From: JAYYPW01 sp036128855
GTDB taxonomy: Bacteria; Pseudomonadota; Gammaproteobacteria; Comchoanobacterales; Comchoanobacteraceae
Direction: 5' to 3'
Length of the DNA stretch: 64,000 nucleotides
Assembly: GCA_036128855.1 (NCBI GenBank)
Contig: JAYYPW010000002.1
Coordinates: 1 to 64,000, forward strand
Each line of letters starts with the position of its first letter. The first letter of the stretch is position 1. A program made the position numbers and the translations under genes. Shown piece by piece: positions 45,124 to 54,309 of this stretch. Below the pieces are notes generated by a model. It was not told where the DNA came from. It saw only the letters and a program-made list of their open reading frames with translations, and made no database searches.

Positions 45124-46650
45124 TTAACCATCACAACCTTTTTGTAAAAAATCTGTGGCTTGCTGGCGCATCTTTGCTAATACCTGAGGCTCTAAACGTG
45201 CTAGATTTTTATATGCTAATGACATACGTTGATTTTTGGAAAAAATCTCCTGATGTCGGGCTAAAAAATCCCAATATAAATAATTAAATGGACAGGCATT
45301 TTCCCCAGTTTTCTGCTTAACGTCATAATGGCAGCCTTTACAGTAATCTGACATCCGATTCACATATGCACCACTTGCAATATAAGGCTTTGTACCAACT
45401 ACGCCACCATCCCCGTGTAGAGCCATACCCAATGTATTTGGTAGTTCAACCCATTCATAAGCGTCTGCATAGACAGCCCAATACCAACTACAAACCTCCT
45501 CTGGTTGCAGCCCTGCTAACAAAGCAAAATTTCCCGTTATCATAAGGCGGTGAATATGATGTGAATAAGCATGATCTATAGTTGATTGTATTGCCTCAGA
45601 TAAACAACGCATTTTAGTCTTACCAGTCCAATACCACTGGGGTAGCGGAGTATTTGCATTACAAAAGTTTCTTGTCTTATATTCAGGCATGTATGCCCAA
45701 TAAATAGCTCGAATAAATTCTCTCCACCCTAAAATTTGGCGAATAAAGCCTTCTGCGGAAGCTAAAGCAACTTTGCCCTGAGTATAAGCCTGTGCTACAT
45801 CAGCACATAGTTTTTTTGGGCATAACAAACCAATATTAACATACATAGAAACAACTGCGTGAAATAAAAATGGCTCTTCCATGCGCATTGCGTCCTGATA
45901 AGGCCCAAACTGTGGCAAGTAACAATGTAAAAATTGCTGCCAAGCTGTATGCGCTTGAGCATGAGTTACTGCATAGTTAAAATTCTGCACCTCACCAATA
46001 TGGCTTGGAAAACAGTGCTGCACTTCGCTTTGTAAAGACTGTGTTATGGAATCTAAGGTAAAACATAAACGTTCAGGCACAACAATTGACTTGGGTAAAG
46101 GTTTACGATTGTCTTTATCATAATTCCACTGACCAGATATAGGTTGATCACCATCCATCAATAATCCCGTCTTCTTTCGCATCTTTCTATAAAAAAATTC
46201 CATCATAGTACGCTTGTTTAATGCAGCACTTTCCTTGAGTACGTCCCTATCTGCAAAAAATCGAGTATCAGGACAAAACTCACAGCTAAGCTTATTGTTT
46301 AAACAAGCTGTATTTATAGCCTGCTCAACATGATATTCACTAGGCTCTGTGACCAAACATCTAGACAAGTCGTACTTTGTACACATCAAGGTAATGGCTT
46401 CTGGTAAAGAGCGAATATTAAACTCATTATTATGTTGAATATATTCAACCTCATGGGAATCGGCTCGTAAAGTTTGAGCAAAATGGCGCATAGCACTTAA
46501 CTGGAATACCAATTTTTTTTTGTGATGCGGTACGCGAGTCAACTCTACATAGTCTTCAACAAATAAAAAAAAGTCCTCTGATTTAGCTTCTTGCACAATA
46601 GGCAGGTCAAAACTTAGTTGGTCTAACAAAATTATACGCATCGTTACCAC
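45124..46650 (-). CDS. Iron-sulfur photolyase/cryptochrome (PhrB-like, FeS-BCP)
   Basis: The protein has 508 residues, typical of the class. The N-terminal antenna domain starts MRIILLDQLSFDL. Four cysteines at about 349, 437, 440 and 453 have the spacings 88, 3 and 13 of the [4Fe-4S] ligands in Agrobacterium PhrB, as I recall them. The ending WDFLARH and SWYWAVYADAYEW are also typical. Such enzymes repair (6-4) photoproducts with light. It lies 13 bases downstream of hemA. A light-dependent DNA repair enzyme argues that the organism or its host sees sunlight. Confidence 0.9.
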   Translation of the reverse strand: MVTMRIILLDQLSFDLPIVQEAKSEDFFLFVEDYVELTRVPHHKKKLVFQLSAMRHFAQTLRADSHEVEYIQHNNEFNIRSLPEAITLMCTKYDLSRCLVTEPSEYHVEQAINTACLNNKLSCEFCPDTRFFADRDVLKESAALNKRTMMEFFYRKMRKKTGLLMDGDQPISGQWNYDKDNRKPLPKSIVVPERLCFTLDSITQSLQSEVQHCFPSHIGEVQNFNYAVTHAQAHTAWQQFLHCYLPQFGPYQDAMRMEEPFLFHAVVSMYVNIGLLCPKKLCADVAQAYTQGKVALASAEGFIRQILGWREFIRAIYWAYMPEYKTRNFCNANTPLPQWYWTGKTKMRCLSEAIQSTIDHAYSHHIHRLMITGNFALLAGLQPEEVCSWYWAVYADAYEWVELPNTLGMALHGDGGVVGTKPYIASGAYVNRMSDYCKGCHYDVKQKTGENACPFNYLYWDFLARHQEIFSKNQRMSLAYKNLARLEPQVLAKMRQQATDFLQKGCDG

Positions 46651-46663
46651 ATCTGATCCCTCC

Positions 46664-48016
46664 TTAAACTACACCACTACATTGTTTCTGACTACGACGT
46701 AGGTACTGTGTTGGTAAGTGACTAATTTTTGCAGTCGCTTGATGTAAAGCACGCTGCAAAACAACCACTGGATCTCGACCCTGACGCAGTCCTTGTATAG
46801 CTTTACTCTCAACTTGATGACAAAGTCTCCAGGTATTTGGAAAGCTGGTATCACTATTAAAAACTTGTAGAAAAAAATCCAATAAAGTTTTATGTAAATC
46901 ACGTAGACTGGTACGCAAAACCTGAGGTGGATCTGTGCCATGATCTAATTGACTTAATGCAATACGTAGGTGTTGCTCCTGTGCATGTTGGACTTTCCGA
47001 CGGAAATCACCTAGCACATTCCCAACGTCTCGTAGCCGCATTTCCTCAAGGGCACGATGCTGTGCATGTAAAACTTTGACCCCCGCCCTAGCTATTGACT
47101 GGTTATGGCGTGTGTTATCACAACAAGTACGTAATTTTTTCACATCATCAATACTTACCCACTCCACATGCTGCATATTTGGGACAAAACCAATATTTCT
47201 TGGGACAGACCAGTCCATACAAAGCCGTAACTGCAGATTAGACGAGGATGGCCGCCATAATATATCTGGGCATGAAGTAGCTGCAATCACTACATCTGCG
47301 GTATCACATGCTTGTGCAAGCGCCGCATAAGAAAAAACATCTAAGTCATATACACAGGCTAATGGAGCACATTTTTCCTTATCCCGACAAACCATACCCA
47401 AACGTAAAAAAGGGTTTTGAGAGAAAACTCGAAGATGCTGCTGCACAACCTTCCCTGAGCCTAAGAAAACTACTCGGCATAGTTGTCCAGCAGGTAATAT
47501 TTTCTGTACATGTTCGTATGCAAGCTGTGCTAAACTGATATCTGCTTGGCCAAACTGCGATTCATGGCGGATTTGTTTAGCATGACAAAGAATCTGTTCT
47601 AGCAAAAAATTCATCTCTCCTCGACAACAACCCAGTTCTACAGCAAATAAAAATGCGCGCCGTAATTGGCCTAGAATATGATGCTCGCCAATTAACATAG
47701 ATTCTAGACCTACCGACATTCTTAATAAATATGATAAAGCGTCTTGACCAGTATGCGTAGTTGTATAACTATCTTTATCTCCTAACAAACGTGCCCACCA
47801 CACTCGCAACTGGTGGTGGTCATAGCATACACATATACAGGCTGTTCTATTGCAGGTAACCAATGTCATGACGCTTTCTACCCATTTTAGATTCATAAGT
47901 TGCTGCATATTATTTGCAGCCTCTTGCTGTGACCAACATAAGTTCTCACGTGCAGCAAGCGGCGTATTATGATGGCTTACCTCCAAAACAATCAGATGAG
48001 TGAGGAACTTGGGCAC
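46664..48016 (-). CDS. hemA: Glutamyl-tRNA reductase
   Basis: The protein has 450 residues. It catalyses the first step of the C5 heme pathway, reducing Glu-tRNA to glutamate-1-semialdehyde. The start has VVLEVSHHNTPLAAREN, and the nucleophile Cys55 is in VTCNRT. The NADPH-binding domain has VVFLGSGKVVQQHLR, a variant of the usual IGAGEM loop. A C-terminal dimerisation helix follows. It is divergent in several conserved places (LDCS to MDWS, for example). It lies in a run tatA-tatC-hemA-photolyase, with 13 bases to the photolyase and 41 bases to tatC. It feeds heme to the CtaA/CtaB genes at 58-60 kb. Confidence 0.88.
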   Translation of the reverse strand: MPKFLTHLIVLEVSHHNTPLAARENLCWSQQEAANNMQQLMNLKWVESVMTLVTCNRTACICVCYDHHQLRVWWARLLGDKDSYTTTHTGQDALSYLLRMSVGLESMLIGEHHILGQLRRAFLFAVELGCCRGEMNFLLEQILCHAKQIRHESQFGQADISLAQLAYEHVQKILPAGQLCRVVFLGSGKVVQQHLRVFSQNPFLRLGMVCRDKEKCAPLACVYDLDVFSYAALAQACDTADVVIAATSCPDILWRPSSSNLQLRLCMDWSVPRNIGFVPNMQHVEWVSIDDVKKLRTCCDNTRHNQSIARAGVKVLHAQHRALEEMRLRDVGNVLGDFRRKVQHAQEQHLRIALSQLDHGTDPPQVLRTSLRDLHKTLLDFFLQVFNSDTSFPNTWRLCHQVESKAIQGLRQGRDPVVVLQRALHQATAKISHLPTQYLRRSQKQCSGVV

Positions 48017-48057
48017 TTAAGTAAAAACCGGTAAAATTCAATAGGTGGTATTGTAAT

Positions 48058-48825
48058 TCACATATTGGGGTCATGTAAAGCGTCAGTTTCAGCATCAATA
48101 CAAGTAAGTGATACAGAAGACTTACTAAAATCAAGCCACCAGCATAATAGTAAACTCACTTCAAATAATGCCCAGAGAGGCAAAGCTAATAAAATCTGTG
48201 CAAACATATCAGGTGGCGTACAAAACATACCTACAATAAAAGCCCCAACAATTACATACGGGCGCACAGACTGAAGCAAACTCAAGTTTAAAACTTGCAG
48301 ATAGACTAATAAGCTCAAAACAATGGGAACTTGTAACGCTATACCTGTAAATAACATACTACTCCAAATCATGTGTAGACACGCACTCAAAGACAATACC
48401 CAAGGAGTATACGTGGGCAAAAACCAATAGGCATAACGAAATAACATCGGTGTTACAATAAAAAAACCTAACATCGCTCCAATATAAAATAAAAGCCCCC
48501 CCACAAAAGCGACCCAAGAGATTAAATAACGCTCACTGGTATACAAAGCTGGTGCAAGAAACCACCATATATGGCAACACCACCAGGGCATACATACTAA
48601 TAGCATACCATACCAAGCTAGCGCAAAACTTACCTCTACACCTTCAAACCAGTGAAATACAACCAGCTGTGGCGTAGCATACCATGACTGCAAAAAGTCG
48701 AGTAAGCAGGCTAAGAAAAACTGATTATAGATAAAAAGACATATAAAAACGAAAAGTGCTGGTATTAGACAAAATGTGAATCTCTGCCGTAACTCTTGGA
48801 CTAGTGCACTATTTGTAAAACCCAT
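48058..48825 (-). CDS. tatC: Sec-independent translocase component TatC
   Basis: The protein has 255 residues with six membrane segments. It is the core receptor of the Tat pathway, which moves folded proteins across the inner membrane. The N-terminal ELRQRF motif resembles the conserved HL.ELR..., and the F....PLP.Y region is divergent. GLLFYIGAMLGFFIVTPMLF is a good match to the family, as is the FTPPDMFAQILLALPLW region near the end (here CTPPDMF). It lies 17 bases after tatA. No tatB was found, so the system may be a minimal TatAC. Confidence 0.9.
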   Translation of the reverse strand: MGFTNSALVQELRQRFTFCLIPALFVFICLFIYNQFFLACLLDFLQSWYATPQLVVFHWFEGVEVSFALAWYGMLLVCMPWWCCHIWWFLAPALYTSERYLISWVAFVGGLLFYIGAMLGFFIVTPMLFRYAYWFLPTYTPWVLSLSACLHMIWSSMLFTGIALQVPIVLSLLVYLQVLNLSLLQSVRPYVIVGAFIVGMFCTPPDMFAQILLALPLWALFEVSLLLCWWLDFSKSSVSLTCIDAETDALHDPNM

Positions 48826-48842
48826 GCCTCACCACAAGAAAA

Positions 48843-49019
48843 CTAAGACGGATCTTCGTCAAAAGCTTTTTTAAGCTGCTTCATCACGGCAGCCAGCTCT
48901 AATCCTAGTGCTTTGACACGAGCTGGGCCAAACACCAGTAGTGCTATACATAAAATTAAAGCTAGTGAACCTGGACTGATACCTGCAAAACCCATAAATC
49001 TTTTTCCATATTGACTCAT
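48843..49019 (-). CDS. tatA: TatA, pore-forming subunit of the Tat translocase
   Basis: The protein has 58 residues. It starts MSQYGKRFMGFAGISPGSL and has one membrane helix followed by the FGP hinge (VFGPARVKALG) and an amphipathic helix ending KKAFDEDPS. This is the TatA/TatE pattern. TatA oligomers form the passage for folded proteins brought by TatC. The gene is directly upstream of tatC on the same strand. An inner ATG (MGFAGI, residue 9) is a possible alternative start. The tail is short, without the long TatB-type helix. Confidence 0.88.
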   Translation of the reverse strand: MSQYGKRFMGFAGISPGSLALILCIALLVFGPARVKALGLELAAVMKQLKKAFDEDPS

Positions 49020-49156
49020 TCAAAATAACATAACATACAAAGCAATACTAGAAACGCTCTATCATCAGGCAATTAAAACATAAAATTCTTTTTGAATACA
49101 GAAATTTAAGCCTAGAAAGTAATTTATACCAACTCGCAAAAGAACACATTATCAAG

Positions 49157-51451
49157 TTATCTTCGCGTTCCTTTAGATTGAAGACCAGAATGAGTGAGTT
49201 GAGGATTAGAAATTCTTGGTTGGTTTAGGCCTTGCTTTCTAGATCGTGTATCTTTAACGTGATTGCTAACATCATTTTTATGATCGTGAACTCTCGAACT
49301 CGTTTTTCTTCTCGGTTTAAAAACAGTTACGTCACTGTATCCTCCGCTCTTACTGTCCCTACTTAAAATAGTATCCATAGTATCAGTTGCAGTGACAGAG
49401 TCTGGGTCAAGAGACGGCTGGTTTTTTTGAGTTTGTTGGGTTTGTAATTGATCAAGAAAATCCTTTTGAGCTTCGGGACTTGGGTTTTGTTGTTCTGAAT
49501 AAAGTTCTTCGTAATCTTGCACACAGTTAAATTTTGCGGACATACTTATTTTTTGATTAGATAATATAGCAGCAAGTTCCTGCGCAATCTGCATTTTATA
49601 TGTAACTTTTATAACACTACCAGCTTTTGAGGTATTGATTTGCCCTACACCCTCAAGGTGTACACTACGAGAGTTTCTAATTTGATCTTGTATTTTTTGT
49701 GCCTCCTGGGTAAATTGCGTTGTGTAATTATTAACTAATTGAGACTTCATCTGTTGTTGTTGTTCTTGTGCAGCAGCATTAGCAGCAGCAAGATCAATTT
49801 GATTAACTTTCTTATTAAGAACACTATTAAAACTCTGTATCTTTTCAACAATATCAAACATAGAACTATCTTTAAACGTTCCAAGTTCAACATGGCCAGA
49901 TGCACTTCCCATAACAGATAAGGTCATGTCTTTTATTTGCTCCTTAGCACTTCTATCAAAAAAATATTTTACAGTACTATAAGCAGATTCAATAATAGAC
50001 GATAAAATAACTGTTCCACCAACTACACTAGAAGCGCTATGAGTAAGATGATAGTGTGCAGCAGATGTACTATCTGCAAATGAACTTGCTGTCTGGTTAC
50101 CTTGTAAAGATGATTTTAGTGAAGGGTTATCCTCCTCTTGTGCCTTTGCATTAGGTGACTGTGTACTTACCTTATTCTCAGATGGACTATTCTGAGATCG
50201 CTTAACAGACAATTTATCACTTATCGCCTGATAGGGTTTTATAATCGAATATCGCACTGGAAACTGTAAAACATGGCCCAACCCTATTACAAAACGCGAA
50301 ATATTTGCTGGCAACTTGAGAACACCAACATACGGAATGCTAATACCATCCCGAGCTATTGATTCTAAAAGCTTTCCTGTAGCATAAAGACCCACTACAC
50401 TAACAATAGCAACACTAACAACCGGTACAGGGTTCAAAATTAATAGTACTAAAGCACCCCCCATGCAGAGTACCTCTACCCCTATACGAATGTTCTCTAC
50501 TTTTGACTCTTGGTTACGCTCCTCAACCCCTTTAATAATAGCCTGAGTCTCTTCTATATGAGACTGCAGTGTGGATGCATCGTTGATACCAAGAAATAGT
50601 CCTTTAACAAAACTCTCATCCCTATTTTCAGCAAAAATATTCTTCGCATCCTCAAACGAATTGCCTTGATCAATATAGACTTGCAAATCTAGATAGTCTT
50701 GCAAGATGCTCTTCTTCAAACTTATTTCAGCATCTCGCTTACGTTGTTCGTAAATATTAACTCCAATTTTAAAAATCTTTGTTGCTGCATAATGTAAATA
50801 ACAAGCACCAACGGTGAATGGAGCAGCCCCAAGACCCACTCCTGCAAAAACGACTCCAGAAAAAACACCAGTCAAAACACCTGCAACTAACAACCCCAAA
50901 GTTCCAATCGAAAGTCCACTTAAGATTGCAGTATATCCAGTTGTTTTCTCTTTAGCTAAGTCATCTGCGGCATGCTTTAAAAAAGCACATTTGATACGTT
51001 TATTTTGTAAAATTTCTCTTTGTGATAACGAGTCAATACTAGAGCCTGAGTGTGGATAAAAATCAGGTGCAGAGAAAACTTCCTGCTGACGGCCTAACTC
51101 TAACTTAGCGAAGAGTAAAGCACGGACATCTTCATCTATTCTCTCATCTTTGAGTACTTGTATCTGCCTAACTTTAGTTTCTCTTTTAAATGTCTCGATA
51201 ATAGTAGTGAGATAGCTATCCATTGCTTCAGATGGTTTGGCATAACGCAACAAAAAGTCAGATACATTGGATATACGATTAGATTGAAAAGATGGCGTAG
51301 GTTTTGCCAAATCAGCAAAAAAGTCCGCACTCTGTAGATTATTAAGCGCTACTTTGTAAGTCTCACCTGATAAACCTGGATTAACAAAATCAACCTGACT
51401 TTTATTAAAACCATTTCTCTCTAGATATCGTGCGTATTTAGGTATAGGCAT
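49157..51451 (-). CDS. Hairpin-triplet protein 1: large protein with two membrane hairpins
   Basis: The protein has 764 residues from the ATG at 51451, which has GGGAG six bases before it. The open frame also allows 51469. In the numbering from 51469, membrane pairs lie at about 180-226 and 329-366. The N-terminal 170 residues are helical. After the second pair comes a conserved stretch (IPYVGVLKLP...VLQFPVRYSI) shared with the next two genes. The rest is a Gln/Ser-rich tail with a coiled-coil-like region (AAANAAAQEQQQQMKSQL) and a basic C-terminus. No family is recognised. It could be a secreted protein that inserts in host membranes, by analogy with inclusion-membrane proteins. Confidence 0.65.
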   Translation of the reverse strand: MPIPKYARYLERNGFNKSQVDFVNPGLSGETYKVALNNLQSADFFADLAKPTPSFQSNRISNVSDFLLRYAKPSEAMDSYLTTIIETFKRETKVRQIQVLKDERIDEDVRALLFAKLELGRQQEVFSAPDFYPHSGSSIDSLSQREILQNKRIKCAFLKHAADDLAKEKTTGYTAILSGLSIGTLGLLVAGVLTGVFSGVVFAGVGLGAAPFTVGACYLHYAATKIFKIGVNIYEQRKRDAEISLKKSILQDYLDLQVYIDQGNSFEDAKNIFAENRDESFVKGLFLGINDASTLQSHIEETQAIIKGVEERNQESKVENIRIGVEVLCMGGALVLLILNPVPVVSVAIVSVVGLYATGKLLESIARDGISIPYVGVLKLPANISRFVIGLGHVLQFPVRYSIIKPYQAISDKLSVKRSQNSPSENKVSTQSPNAKAQEEDNPSLKSSLQGNQTASSFADSTSAAHYHLTHSASSVVGGTVILSSIIESAYSTVKYFFDRSAKEQIKDMTLSVMGSASGHVELGTFKDSSMFDIVEKIQSFNSVLNKKVNQIDLAAANAAAQEQQQQMKSQLVNNYTTQFTQEAQKIQDQIRNSRSVHLEGVGQINTSKAGSVIKVTYKMQIAQELAAILSNQKISMSAKFNCVQDYEELYSEQQNPSPEAQKDFLDQLQTQQTQKNQPSLDPDSVTATDTMDTILSRDSKSGGYSDVTVFKPRRKTSSRVHDHKNDVSNHVKDTRSRKQGLNQPRISNPQLTHSGLQSKGTRR

Positions 51452-51469
51452 GACAGGCTCCCGTAACAT

Positions 51470-51784
51470 GGAAGAAAATAGTACGCAAAAGATCTAGTGA
51501 CCTATCACCTAAATCCATATTTAAAGAAGAATTATTCATAATACACATATACTAAAAATCTGCCTATTCCCGCCCTTAACCAGTTATAGTATAAAAACCA
51601 TGAGATCAAGGTGTTTTTTTTGAAATTAGTATGACCTGATAATCGTGTTGTAGTGGAGCACAATCTAACTACAACATAATTCTATCATTATAAAGTATTT
51701 TGCAAGAGCCTTTTCCATATTAAACATATGCCTATGCTCAAAAAGCATCAAACAGCTTTTATTTTAGCTAGCATAAGAGAAATG
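51470..51784. other. Intergenic region between two hairpin genes
   Basis: The 300 bases between the first and second hairpin genes have no open frame of note. A T-run follows a weakly paired stretch near 51600-51620. No promoter of good quality was seen. Confidence 0.4.
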
Positions 51785-54262
51785 TTATGGCTGCTCATCT
51801 GGGGGTGATTTAGAGCTCCTATTTTCATTTATTTTATTATCATCGTTGTGCGTTTTTAATTCTCTTGAAATATCTCGTACCTTGATACTTTCAATTTTTT
51901 CTTCTTTTTGGAGCCATTTTGAGTCTCGATTCTCCGGAATATTACTCGTATTTAGCGGCAAAACTGGATGATATGCACTTGACTCAGTAACATTTTTTTC
52001 ACTAGAAAAACAGCCTATTTCATCTAAATAACTTCTATATGCATCTTGATACTGCGAATCTTTGTCTTTATATTCCAAAGACAAATCAATAGATTGATGT
52101 GTAGAAAAAAAATCTTGATATGATGATAAGCCATAATCATGAACTTTCGTTGAGAAATCATAAGCACTCAAACTAAGCAAAGGCAGGTCTACAGCCTTTT
52201 CTTGTAATTCCAAAGGCAGTTTTTGAATATTATCTAAAAATGAAGACATATGACTAAAATCTTTTTGATTTAAAGAGGGGCATTTAATCACACCAGAAAC
52301 CATATCTAATAATGCCTGCCTATCATCACGTGAAAAAGCAAAAAATTTACTCACATCCACTATATCTTGAGCGACATCAGTAACAGCGTGTGACGCCGCA
52401 AGTCTTTTATTTAACGATTTAAGAGTCATTTCAGTAAAACCAAACGCATTACGATATTTTGACTCATCGTTAATAGTTAGATCGTCTAACTCATCTTCAA
52501 TATCTTGTAGATCTACGTCTTGTTGTTTTAAACTTTTTGAAGAAACCAAAGCTTGCTGATCTCGATTAGAATCTGAAACAGTAGGTTCTTGGAATAAATT
52601 ATTGATAGATTGAAGACCATAAATTACTGGCAATACAGGGAGTTGTAAAATCAAAGATAAAAATTTAACTGATTTACGAATATAAGTATTATCAACATGA
52701 TCCGCGATTGAACTCAAGATTTTACCAACAGAAAAACAAGTAAATACGGATAATACTACCAACAAGGCAGTTGGATTCGTTGCGACAAAGACTATTAAAA
52801 CAGTAAAGATTACCGAGACCGATAGATCTAAAATCGACTCAAGACGTTTTTGTTCAGCTTCTTCGAGCTTTTCAGTTATCGTTTGTATCTGACGCTCATT
52901 CATATCGTTTTCTAAAATAGTTCGATTATATCCTCGAGACCCCTTAGTGCACCCACCCAAAAAAAGTGGGGTGTGCATACAGTGGAGTTTTTGTCTAATA
53001 TTAACGTCCTGTATTTCTTGAGGTGAATCGGAGTTAGAGTCGAAAGAAGCTATGGTAGATTGCAGTTTATCTACTTCCTCCTGTGTGAAAATCTCCGATT
53101 TTATTGCTCGTTCAATGTCTATTTCTGACAAATTCTGTCCGAGCTGAATCTTATTAATTAAAATTTTCCTGAGGGTGGACTTTAGTTGATTTCTATATCT
53201 TGTGACCTCATACTGCGATATAGATAAACGTATGAGTCGAGATAAAATCAATGCTCCGTAAATTGGTCCAAGGGATACCAAACCAACATCAAGACCATGG
53301 ACAACATGTGCATAAGTCATCGCAATAGCACTCAATATAATAGACGCAGAAAAAACCGAGGATGCTGCGCTTCTACCCGAAACATGATGTTGATCAAATC
53401 GTTCTGAGGCAGCAAGCAAAAATTGAATTTTATCCGGATACTTAAAAAGCCTATTTTTATCATTCTGCTCCAGTACAGTAATCTTAGATTTAGACTGCAC
53501 TAAATCAGTATATTCATCCGACATTTCTGAAACTTCATTGCTCAACGCATCTTGATTTACCCCTGGCTTAGACCAGACCGGTAAGTGTTGCGAAGAAACC
53601 AAGCCTAAAGTAAAGGCCACCTTATCTTTTTCTACTTGATTGGCACTATTAGGGTTTTTTAGTGTGTTTAACATAGTGTCATCAAAGCCAATATTTGCAC
53701 AATATTGATGATCCGGGCCTTCTACATCAAGAGTTCCGAGAGTTATTTTATTGACTATTATCTTCTGACTGATTCCTTTCAATTTTAAATTCATGTTATC
53801 AATATCAGTCCCAAGAATTATCTTCTTAGACACATTATCCATGTTCGAGAATAACCATGATCTATCTTGTAAAGAAATACCCGAATCTGAAGCAAGTAAA
53901 TACGAACGAGTCTCAACAGATAGAGTCATAAAAGCATCCACAACAAATTGATCAAAGATCCGTGCATTGTTTTCAAATCTTATCTTCGATCGTACACTTA
54001 GCATTTCCTGATATACCTTTCTTAATCCGTCAATATTTACAGATGGGTCCTGAAGCTGTAAAGATGAACCTAATAGTATTCCATCCACATTTTTTTCCCT
54101 AGTTAAAAACTGGTTATACGATGGAAATTTACTATCCAAATTAAGTAATCTATCTGGCATACGATATATATCTTGATATTGGTCTAACTGGCCACGCCAA
54201 TATTTTTGTTGTGCAATAACCCATGGATCCTGCTGTAATCTTGCATAAACATTATTTTTCAT
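51785..54262 (-). CDS. Hairpin-triplet protein 2: large protein with two membrane hairpins
   Basis: The protein has 825 residues. Membrane pairs lie at about 300-345 and 478-513. The first 290 residues are soluble and helical, longer than in its two neighbours. Between the pairs is a soluble loop of about 130 residues that contains a Cys/Gly insertion (HCMHTPLFLGGCTKGSRGY). After the second pair comes the family stretch TYIRKSVKFLSLILQLPVLP. The C-terminal 250 residues are acidic and probably disordered. A GAGG precedes the ATG. No recognised domain. It is one of three adjacent paralogs, most divergent in the N-terminal region. Confidence 0.65.
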   Translation of the reverse strand: MKNNVYARLQQDPWVIAQQKYWRGQLDQYQDIYRMPDRLLNLDSKFPSYNQFLTREKNVDGILLGSSLQLQDPSVNIDGLRKVYQEMLSVRSKIRFENNARIFDQFVVDAFMTLSVETRSYLLASDSGISLQDRSWLFSNMDNVSKKIILGTDIDNMNLKLKGISQKIIVNKITLGTLDVEGPDHQYCANIGFDDTMLNTLKNPNSANQVEKDKVAFTLGLVSSQHLPVWSKPGVNQDALSNEVSEMSDEYTDLVQSKSKITVLEQNDKNRLFKYPDKIQFLLAASERFDQHHVSGRSAASSVFSASIILSAIAMTYAHVVHGLDVGLVSLGPIYGALILSRLIRLSISQYEVTRYRNQLKSTLRKILINKIQLGQNLSEIDIERAIKSEIFTQEEVDKLQSTIASFDSNSDSPQEIQDVNIRQKLHCMHTPLFLGGCTKGSRGYNRTILENDMNERQIQTITEKLEEAEQKRLESILDLSVSVIFTVLIVFVATNPTALLVVLSVFTCFSVGKILSSIADHVDNTYIRKSVKFLSLILQLPVLPVIYGLQSINNLFQEPTVSDSNRDQQALVSSKSLKQQDVDLQDIEDELDDLTINDESKYRNAFGFTEMTLKSLNKRLAASHAVTDVAQDIVDVSKFFAFSRDDRQALLDMVSGVIKCPSLNQKDFSHMSSFLDNIQKLPLELQEKAVDLPLLSLSAYDFSTKVHDYGLSSYQDFFSTHQSIDLSLEYKDKDSQYQDAYRSYLDEIGCFSSEKNVTESSAYHPVLPLNTSNIPENRDSKWLQKEEKIESIKVRDISRELKTHNDDNKINENRSSKSPPDEQP

Positions 54263-54309
54263 ACATTTGTACCTCAGAGCATCATCTATGACGATTATTG
54301 GAAGTTTAT

